Source: Pigoraptor chileana (lineage: Eukaryota; Opisthokonta; Filasterea). Taken from it: a stretch of DNA of 24,986 nt. Both the position numbers and the translations under genes were made by a program. Shown here in pieces: positions 9,557 to 18,000 of the stretch; position 1 is the stretch's first letter; each line of letters begins with the position of its first letter. The DNA lies in the NCBI GenBank assembly GCA_943704495.1, contig CALSCR010003170.1, positions 1 through 24,986 on the forward strand. The letters are read 5' to 3'. The notes under the pieces are model-generated. The model was given only the letters and a program-made list of their open reading frames with translations. It was not told where the DNA came from and did no database searches.

Positions 9557-10065
9557 ATTCCCTGTGCAAATTGATTAAACCAGCGGTCAACAAAGGTTCG
9601 AGTGTCACTACAATCAAAGTTCTTAAGTTCAATGATTCTTTTCCCTTATGTAATGATGCTACCTCTCCGTCTGCCACATGCACACAACATGAAGGTGGCC
9701 TCCCCGGCACTCACTTCCTTTGTTATCGGACCGCGGTTGTAACGGCCATCACGTGCCAAACGGTGAGACCCTAAAATAGCCGCATGTTGGAAGGAGCCAA
9801 TCAGCAGTGCCCAATGGCCATTCAGGCCACTCAAGCCAGCCAATGGGAGGCGATGGTGTGGCACGAGATGACCATATTGGGACATGCAAGGCCGTTCCAC
9901 TTGGTCAGGTGAGAGGCGCCGGACTCACGGGCACTGTCAACCATACACATACGAACGCAGATTAGTGCAATAATCCTTATTGCAACAGGCGTTTTTATCA
10001 GCTTCTTGTTATTGTAGTGCATATCATTACAGGAGACAGGGCTGATAACGTTGTACAGTCGAAAA
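9557..10065. other. Bidirectional promoter region, SDR / sterol dehydrogenase
   Basis: 509 bp between two divergent start codons of lipid-type oxidoreductases. It holds one ATCACGTG box and three CCAAT boxes (listed separately) on the sterol-dehydrogenase side. No open frame with family resemblance is present. Confidence 0.65.
9748..9844. promoter_or_regulatory. E-box plus three CCAAT boxes
   Basis: ATCACGTG at 9748-9755 is followed by CCAAT at 9797-9801, 9811-9815 and 9840-9844, all on the plus strand. NF-Y binding CCAAT next to a bHLH-zipper site is a known arrangement in animal sterol-gene promoters. Here the cluster lies 220-320 bp upstream of the sterol-dehydrogenase ATG and about 190-290 bp upstream of the SDR ATG. 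Occupancy is inferred. Confidence 0.5.
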
Positions 10066-11746
10066 ATGGCGTCCAAGTCTCAACAAAAGGTTCGTATGGA
10101 CCGTCGATGCACTCTTGCCCATAGACCAGTCGGATTACTGAACTTACGAATGGTGCCTGTCTCCCCTCGCAGGTTCTCGTCATCGGTGGTGGCGGGTTCC
10201 TGGGCCGTCACATTGTTGAACTTTTGCTCGAACGGAACTATGCCGTCAATGTGTTTGACATGCGCGAGACGTTCAAGGATGCAAATATCAAGTTCTTTGT
10301 TGGCGATCTCCTCAACAAGAACGATGTGATGCCTGCGCTTCAAGGTGTCGACTTTGTCATCCACTGTGCCTCGCCGTCCCCCCTCAGCGACAACAGGTGC
10401 ATCTTGGTCATTAATTGCCGATCTACAATCCTATTCTTTGTCGCCGACGTTCAATTGCCGTTGATTCATCTGTTGGCAGCGCATTCTGCATGCTTCATCA
10501 TCTGTGCTTATGATGTTGGCGTGTTTACTGTACAGGGCGCTCTTTTACAAGGTCAATGTCGATGGCACGAAGAACCTGATGGATTGGTGCAAGGAAAGCA
10601 ATGTCCACCGACTCGTTCTTACAAGCAGCGCTAGCGTGGTGTTTGAGGGCGTGGATGTCAAAAATGGAGACGAGGCCCTTCCATATGCCTCCCGCCCAAT
10701 CGATGCATACACAGAGACAAAGATTCTTCAGGAAGAGGCAGGTTTCACGCGTGCCAAATGCTGCTGTTACTTCATGCATCTGCGACCTTCTTGTGTGCGA
10801 CAGACACACTACATCTCATGTACTATTTTCTGTCTTTCATTTCTAATGTATTCACGGCAGCTTGTGCTCAAAGCAAGTGATGACGGTAAATTCATGACAG
10901 TTGCTGTGCGACCGCACGGCATCTTTGGGCCGCGAGATCCGCATTTGGTTCCAACGCTTGTGGAAACGGCACGTGCCGGGAAGACTAAGTTCATGATCGG
11001 GTATGTACTCCTCTTGCCAGTCACAGTCGGTACCATTCCGCATGCTGGCCACTGTCTGAGTATCTTCAAAGCTTGGCACGGTGGCTCACAGTTAATCCGA
11101 CTTGAATACCACAATGCAACTTTATCCTTACTTAATCTGCAGAGATGGCGAGAACCTTGTCGACTTCACGCACGTCCGTAACGTGGCTCATGCGCATATT
11201 GTTGCCGGAGAGAGTCTCAAGAAGGGCGCCAAGATCAACGGCAAGGTGAGGACCACTTACTTCAGACTTGAGTGGACGCGAATGTCACGTGAAGATCACG
11301 TGATATCACGTGCCGTGCTTACGTCAGCCGAGCCTCTCTTTTTCGTTTTACTTTTGTCTTCACAGTGATTGACGAAAAGCACTTTTGATGCTTCCACTTT
11401 CTTGTCACTGCAGGCGTATAACATCACCAACGACGAGCCCATCCGTTTTTGGGACTTTCTTGGGCGCATTCTCACGGGACTCGGCTATCCGGCACCGCAG
11501 TCCAAGCTGCCGTATCGCTTTGTCTATGTCATTGCGGTGATTCTGCAGTTCTTTTGCTTCATCCTGCGCCCCATCACAGTCATCAAGCCCACATTCACGC
11601 CGATGAAAGTGGCGCTCGCGGGCACGTACCATTACTACGACTGCAGCGCGGCAAAGCGTGACTTTGGATACAAGCCCATTGTCAAGCTCTCCGATGGCAT
11701 CGCCGACACACTCGAGCACTTTCGTCACCTACGCAACGAAAACTAA
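10066..11746 (+). CDS. NSDHL: NSDHL/ERG26-type 4-alpha-carboxysterol 3-dehydrogenase (decarboxylating)
   Basis: Six exons (10066-10089, 10173-10396, 10536-10737, 10861-11000, 11143-11245, 11414-11746) give 341 residues, close to yeast ERG26 and slightly shorter than animal NSDHL. The enzyme oxidises and decarboxylates 4-carboxysterols during C4 demethylation in sterol synthesis at the ER. The 3-beta-HSD Rossmann motif [10 protein letters not shown] is at about residues 12-21, and the catalytic YTETK at 141-145. [17 protein letters not shown] and [15 protein letters not shown] are strongly NSDHL-like. A hydrophobic segment at about 265-285 is the expected membrane contact. The exon 3 to 4 join works only with a GC donor (GAG then GCAGGT); the GT four bases on would bring an in-frame stop. 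Intron 5 holds an unusual E-box triplet. Confidence 0.93.
11285..11313. promoter_or_regulatory. Triple helically phased E-box array in intron 5
   Basis: Three CACGTG palindromes start at 11286, 11297 and 11307, in contexts TCACGTGA, TCACGTGA and TCACGTGC. Spacing is 11 and 10 bp, about one helical turn each, so all three face the same side of DNA. A CRE-like TTACGTCA follows at 11319. The array lies in the last intron of the sterol dehydrogenase gene. An intronic enhancer for a bHLH-zipper factor is the natural reading but is unproven. Confidence 0.55.
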
Positions 11747-12194
11747 ATGCACATGCACAAGCAGCTATTCGCACGAAGAATATCATTGCAGTTTATAATC
11801 CCATTTGAAGCATTGAAAAAAGACTGTTTTTTTCTTCTCGCTCGTGTATATTATTTTTTTCCTTTCCGTTTCGCACTTTCTGCCAGGAGGCTGCACCAGT
11901 CAGCATATCTTCCCGGCAGAGAGAGAGGACGCACGCACCCGTGCACAGTTACTATTACAACTCAAATATGTCACACTCCGTTCGAGGAGGTGGTCAATTG
12001 TGGGGGACCAGTTGGATAGGCGACTAGCACCCAAACATCCACACACACACATATACACACGCACGCACGCACACGCAAACGACGCTCAAAATTACACTGG
12101 CAATCACGCAACGCACGCAATAAAATTGAAAAAAGTGCCCAGAGGTCAAGAAACGGACCACATGGATTGGATGGATGCAGGCCCAGCGTGGAAT
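11747..12194. other. Convergent 3' region of NSDHL-like and zinc-finger genes
   Basis: About 450 bp between two convergent stop codons. It contains a T-rich stretch (about 11825-11870), CA repeats near 12040-12075 and one plus-strand AATAAA. No gene is seen. Confidence 0.6.
12119..12124 (+). terminator. Candidate polyadenylation signal
   Basis: AATAAA on the plus strand 373 bp after the NSDHL-like stop, and the only canonical hexamer I saw in that interval. It would give a 3' UTR of about 400 bases ending just before the convergent zinc-finger gene. Confidence 0.4.
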
Positions 12195-13064
12195 TTACCA
12201 CGGACGCCAAACGGGCTCACCCGTCGCCGCCCGTGAGAGAACCTCCAGACTCGAGTCTGCAGTTGGAGCGCTGCGTGGCTTTGCGTTGAGGACGGGCCGG
12301 CGGTACTGGGCCTGCGCCTGGGCCATGTGTGTCTGATGTGCCTGATGCGCTTGGAGGTTGTAGTAGTGCTGCTGTGCGTTCTGCTGCATCTGCTGCGAGT
12401 GTTGCGCCACCTCCGGCACAACGTGGACAGACTCGTCGTCAGAGTGGTGGCCGCTGTCGGTCTCGTTGGGCGCGGGCGTGACCTCACGTGAGCGCACTCC
12501 GTATGACCCGGCGACAGAGCTGGCATCGTCGTCAGAGTGTACGGGCGTCGAGAGAACGGACCCATGGCCCTGCTTGCGCGGAATGTAGGCAAACTTCTCA
12601 ATGTAGTCTGTCTTGCCAATCTTGCTGAGATACTCGGAAAGAGGAGTGGCGTTTGCGAGAACAAACAGCGGCGCGGCCTCCTTCTCGAGCTGAACGACCT
12701 CGTCCACGGGCATCATGTATGGCATCACGAGATGCTGGTATTGGTTGGCGACGTAGGGCGCATTGGGCATCCCGATAGTCCGCCGCACATGTTGTGTCCA
12801 TACGTGTGTCTCAACGTTGCTCTTCTTGTTGGGGCGAGGCTTACGGCAGTCGTTGTGGATACAAATAAACTGGCGTCTTCGCACCACGCGCATCTTCGGG
12901 TCGTAGGGGGACGAGCGCGGAGACATGGAGGAGCCGTGTGTTCGGTGGCCGTCGCTGGCCTTCAATGCAGAAAGTTTGGGGTTCTCCATCTCGCGAAACG
13001 TGACGGGCATCATGTGAGGGGAGTCCGGAGATACAGGTGAGGACGACTGTGTCTGTGTCGACAT
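12195..13064 (-). CDS. Single C2H2-like zinc-finger protein with Q/H-rich tail
   Basis: One uninterrupted exon of 289 residues, unlike all other complete genes here. A Ser/Pro-rich N-terminus (1-55) precedes a basic patch (MRVVRRRQF). One finger of form C-x4-C-x13-H-x4-H follows at Cys68, Cys73, His87 and His92, with a Lys/Arg-rich loop between the Cys and His pairs. Residues 100-165 look folded (YQHLVMPYMMPVDEV, then LSEYLSKIGKTDYIEKF). An acidic, Ser-rich stretch is at about 176-215 and a Gln/His-rich tract at 221-256. The start has a good context (AAAAATGTCG). A DNA-binding regulator is a fair guess from finger, basic patch and low-complexity tail. The finger spacing is not the classical C-x2-C-x12-H, and I recognise no named family. 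Confidence 0.75.
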   Translation of the reverse strand: MSTQTQSSSPVSPDSPHMMPVTFREMENPKLSALKASDGHRTHGSSMSPRSSPYDPKMRVVRRRQFICIHNDCRKPRPNKKSNVETHVWTQHVRRTIGMPNAPYVANQYQHLVMPYMMPVDEVVQLEKEAAPLFVLANATPLSEYLSKIGKTDYIEKFAYIPRKQGHGSVLSTPVHSDDDASSVAGSYGVRSREVTPAPNETDSGHHSDDESVHVVPEVAQHSQQMQQNAQQHYYNLQAHQAHQTHMAQAQAQYRRPVLNAKPRSAPTADSSLEVLSRAATGEPVWRPW

Positions 13065-13387
13065 TTTTGTTGTTGATTGATGGGGGCGCTCAGAATTGAT
13101 GTTCTCTGAAGTCTTCGAGATTAAGGAAAGAGATATGTAATCCTAATGGCTTCAGTGTTGTTACAGGCTCAGAGCGTGACGTGACAAGATGATAGATGTT
13201 CTGCGGTAAATGCTGCGGTTGACTATTTGCCACTGTGACAAGAGAAGGATTTGCAAAGCCAACGAGAAAGAGAGACCAGGGAGAACCTAGTTCCGTTTGC
13301 GAATGATTATGATGCGGTTGTGTGTCGTGGCTGTCTCACAGAACAGTCGAGACGGGGCGCGTGGTTGCGTGAAAAGATGGAGCGTGT

Positions 13388-13390
<3 letters not shown>

Positions 13391-13425
<35 letters not shown>

Positions 13426-13428
13426 GCA
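13391..13428. repeat. (GT)n microsatellite
   Basis: Almost perfect GT run of about 38 bases, 330 bp upstream of the zinc-finger start codon on the plus strand. Confidence 0.95.
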
Positions 13429-14246
13429 CACAGCCTGCTTTCGCACACGCCACTTGGCCGCACGTTGTGCATCCCATCAGCCCGGAAGTTTTGTCAGCCA
13501 GTCGTGTCAATTATGACTTGTGCTTTATTTGTCTGTTCAGTCATTATGGCCGATTATGCATTAAGTAGTGCGCGGCTTTCTATTAAATATATATATTCGA
13601 TTTTCCGTGCAGTATTGAAGGCAATACATGACTTGTGTACAGATGAGGCTGCGATATGCACCGGCCTTTTCCGCTGTGTGAGTTTTTTTTTGTTTTTTGA
13701 TTGTACCGACGGAAACAACCAAAAAAAAAAACAAAAAGAAGAGATAAATAGAAAATTCACGAATAAGTAATTTCCACCGTTCATTAGTGAATTCATCATA
13801 ATATTCATGAAATAAATCAAAAATTATTAATTCCGTTGGCGAGAATAATAATTGATATTTTTTTTCGTTGACCGCAATACGTTTTCCATACGGATGACGA
13901 CACCCCAAAAGTTGAATTGTTGGCGGATGCTTCGCATGCTTCCCTTTGTCATGCCAGAGTGCAATGTGTAATGGTGACGGATGTGGATGCAGTGTGACGC
14001 CTGCAGCCCTACTAATCGGGACAAGGGACGAATTGGACGGGCCGATCGCTCCCAATACACACCCATACTGTATATCTACTAAAGCTGTACCCTGCGAGCG
14101 ACAAGGACACCTGCAAGGGGCTTGAATAAGTAGATGGAGAGGCCAATTGTGCAACTGGCCATGCGCACGTTCCCTGCCATTCTGGGGTGTGTGGTGTCGT
14201 CACGCACCCTCTTTTTTCACTCCGACCAAATCTGCCATACATGCCC

Positions 14247-14277
14247 CATACAAAACGTTATTTTAGTGCTTTGTATG
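14247..14277. repeat. 8-bp inverted repeat CATACAAA / TTTGTATG
   Basis: Perfect 8-bp arms at 14247-14254 and 14270-14277 flank a 15-base spacer. A third related copy, CCCCATACAAAC, lies about 30 bp downstream. It could form a small hairpin or be a dimer binding site. No flanking duplication suggests a transposon. Confidence 0.5.
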
Positions 14278-15026
14278 ACACAACACCAGTGAATATCCCC
14301 CCATACAAACATGGCTTTTTATCTCCGGTGTGACGGAATGTGTGCGCGTGGCTGAATCACGCCACCCTCTCTTTTGTTCCGCTCACTATGGCCAGCCACA
14401 CGGAACGTGCCACATCATCACCCACTGTCTATCACTCAATCACAAAACAATGCCACCCCAATTCCCGCATTTAGTAGTTGTTGGGTAATGGTCTGTTTGA
14501 TATGCGCCGTCACCTTTTGGGGAAGGAATTGTGATCGGCTACTTCAGCCAAACACGTGATTCGCATAATAAGTAGGGCAGTCGGAGGGGCGATTGGGGAA
14601 AAAATAGCCACGTCCCGATTTTCGCGTGCGGGAACGGTGTCAGATCTGGCGCTATTTCACGCCGTGAGGTGGCAGTTTCACACCACGGCGAGATTGCCGA
14701 GATCTCGCAAAGAATGATGGCTATCTCACATTCCATCAGGAAACGTCATCAGGATGTGCACGCTGACACACAGGCGATATCACACTTTTGTAAACAAGCA
14801 AGGAAGACTTGGTCAATGAAGTGCTGAAAGTGTATATTACCATTCGAAAAGCACGCACACGCCGCGATTACGCAAAGAAAATATTGACAGCAAATGACAG
14901 AAGTAAAAAGGGAAAAGCAAACTACGCAAAACGGATTGTGAAAAGCGTGGTATCTTAATATTATGTGGGCAAAATAAAAACAAGCCATGAGCGTTGATAC
15001 AACCTCCTCCAACAGCAACTGCATGC

Positions 15027-18000
15027 TTATGCCTCGCTAGAACCGGCCGCGTGACCATCCAGGCGGGCTCCACTTCGCGTGGACGCCGCAGCACTGTCCG
15101 ACGACGGCTGCCGTGAGGACACACGCCCCCGCGCATCTAGGCGATCAAGTCCGTTGAGAATGGTGTCCATTTTCGAAACAATCGAAGCCAAAGAGTTCTC
15201 CAACTTCTCCACACGCGTCGTGAGCCTGCAATGCCACAACACATAACATCGTCAGCAAACAAAGTTTTTGCTGATAATATACACATTACAAAACAATCGA
15301 CAAACGCAAATGCTTTCATGCGTAGGAATCATGCGTGCAACATCACACAAACACTTCATACCACTACACGTAAAAATGTAACCCAAGCCACAACGCAACT
15401 CACACTTTGACGAGGTCCTCCGTGTCCGTATCTTCCTCCTCCTCCGTGTACACACCAACGTTGGACTGTGCAAGAGCGGCGTTGGAGAGTGTTGGTGCAT
15501 TCGACTGGCGTCGCGCACGACGGAGTGCCCGTGAGCTCATACCGGGGGGCTGTTGTGATTGCTGTTGTGATTGCTGTTGTGATTGCTGTTGCTGCTTTTG
15601 CTGTTGCTTGGCCTTCGCCTGGGACTGCATCTCTTCCACTTTTTTCTGTATGTCCACGTTGCTTTGGTGCAGGTGCTTTCGCAATGCAGTCTGCTCTTCG
15701 ATATCAAGGACGTTGTCGTTGTTTGTGTCAAACTGCTTGAACATTTCGTTCGCAACAGCATCGCGAACACCAGCCCTGTGTTGCAGTGTGTTGTAGTGTG
15801 TTGTTGGTGGAGAATAATGTGCGCAAAAGTAAGCGGGAGAACCAATGTGTACGGTATTGCTTATGTTTCTGTCGCAATGTGAATCCTGCATGTGTCACTA
15901 TGACTCTCAACTAATCAAATGACAACAGCCACACATTTGCACATTTGCATAGTGAAAGGCCAGCTATGAGGGACAAAGCAGGCATTCTCCACAAAGCAGC
16001 AAAGAAAATAATTGCGTCCACAAAGCAGACAGAATGAGTTTCGTAAAAATGGGCACTCGTGCACTCACAGTCTCAGCTCTTCGCGCTCGATGACCTGGTT
16101 GTCGTTGGTGTCGGCCACTTCCAGTGCGCGCTGCAGATCTTCATTTTGCCTCTTTCGCAGAGATAGGCGCTCGAGCACAGACTCATATTGCTGCAACATG
16201 ACATAACGAGAGAACGAGATAAGTCAAGTCAGCATCACAGACAGACTCCACAAAAGGAATAAAAAAAGGGAAAGTAAGATAGAGGCACAACCCAATTGGA
16301 TAAATCATCAATTTCACAAGAGAGCCCTGGAGAAATGTATGCAGGCAACACCCCCCCCCATCCTTTAAGCAGTCTTCTCACCTCGCGGATGTATCCAGGA
16401 AAGTCAAAGTAAGACTCGCCCGCCTGCCACTGCATCTTCTCCTTCACTTGCACATACGACTCGTTGATGATGGCGAGGAACATGTTCTGCACGGACGGGG
16501 CAAAAGAACAAAAAAGAAAAAGAAATGCAAGAGAGATGGTTATTATTGACTGGCAAAATGGAGATCAATGCCCATAAATAAATGAATAAATAATAGTAAT
16601 GTGGCACAAACAAATGTGAACAAATGTGACGAATACGGATGGATTGTTCGCAGTCACAAGCACATGACAGGGAGAGGAAAGCGCACACACACAACACACA
16701 ATGAACAATGATGACGCAATGATGCCATGAAGCAATGACGCCGAAGTATTACTCACCATGAGTATGAAAAACACAAAGAACACGAATGTGACAAAGTAGA
16801 TGGGACCCAGAATGCGATTGGAAACCTGGATCGATATGAAGTCAAAGTCGCCGAGAATAATGCGAAAGAGCGTGAAGCTGTGTTGGTAGAGAGGCAGAAA
16901 GGGAGAAAGAGGTAACAAAAGATGGAAGGTTATGAGAATGATAAGGTGGACCAGTGCCACAGAAGTTGTGAATCATGCTCTCGGTGCACACACACACACA
17001 CACCCGACAGGGCGATTCCACTTTTTCCCACGATAGCATTGTAGGTATTCAAGAACACTCTCCACATTTTTTGTGCAAAGACCACGCATGACAAATGCAA
17101 CTCACATTGACTGGCCAAAGGTCTTGAACTGCTCGAGCTGGGCGCCAAACAGGAGGTATCCCAGCTGCGCGTACGACAGAAACACTATGAAGAACATCAC
17201 GGCGAATCCAACGAGATCCCTCGCGCACTGCAGATATTTTGGCCGCAGGGATAGGCAAAATAAGCATGTGTGGAAGGCAATATAGACGCAACATACGGTG
17301 ATCGGCACAGTTGATAATGAAGAAAAACAGTCGCCAGAATAGGAGACATGGGGCCGGCAATGACTAAACAGGGCAATACCCACCATTCCAAGCGTCGTGT
17401 AGAGCTGACTGAGTGTTTGATTGAAGGAAATGTACTTGAAGAACTTGATCCACACGAGAAAGAGCGTGATCGCAATGATGTTGTCATACTGAATCTGCCA
17501 ATAGGCGAGCTTCTCAAAGTTTGCGTATTCGTTCGGAGCCGCTATGAGAGAGTCAAGAAGGCGGTTGACCTCCGAGAGGCGATAGACGTTGAACGATATG
17601 CACACGATGGAAAGGCAGAGGATAAAGAGCTCACACCAGTTCCAAAAGCTGCGAAAGTACTGCTTTCGGAGCTTGTAGATCTGCACCAGCAAACACACAC
17701 ACACACAATGACATTGGTATTAGTGGGTCGGACGCCATTTTCGTTCCCGTCTATGCAAAGACAACCTTCGAAGTGGATAGCCAACAGTCAATACACCACA
17801 CGACAAGCACCCACCTCAAAAACCTCCTCGATCATGTAGTAGGCGGTGAAGATCACGAATATAATCTCGCACGCCATGACGAATGAGTCGAATGAAGAGA
17901 CGTATCGGATGAGCTTGACGGTATGGAACTGCGACGTGGTGATGACGCCACCGGTCGACGGAAATTCCGCAATCATCCTGTACCACGCGAGACACCAGCA

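Larger units (their letters stand above)
13065..15026. other. Long intergenic region upstream of zinc-finger gene
   Basis: Nearly 2 kb between the zinc-finger start and the PKD2-like stop, both minus strand. It contains a (GT)n tract at 13391-13428, an AT-rich segment at about 13560-13870 with facing T and A tracts (13683-13699, 13722-13739), a CATACAAA/TTTGTATG inverted repeat (14247-14277), an SRE-like TCACGCCAC (14357-14365) and one CACGTG (14553). The minus strand is open from 14154 to 13561 (197 codons) without recognisable homology. No gene is called with confidence. Confidence 0.55.

Noticed and set aside
9591-9606. GGTTCGAGTGTCAC as a tRNA B-box
   Set aside because: No matching A-box or cloverleaf stems could be found around it. 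No tRNA gene was recognised anywhere.
12537-13040. 167-codon plus-strand frame opposite the zinc-finger gene
   Set aside because: The minus-strand frame has a metal-site pattern, a good start context and a complete stop. The plus-strand frame is its shadow.
13683-13739. Facing T and A tracts as a transposon tail or terminal inverted repeat
   Set aside because: The tracts pair imperfectly, there is no target duplication and no element-encoded frame.
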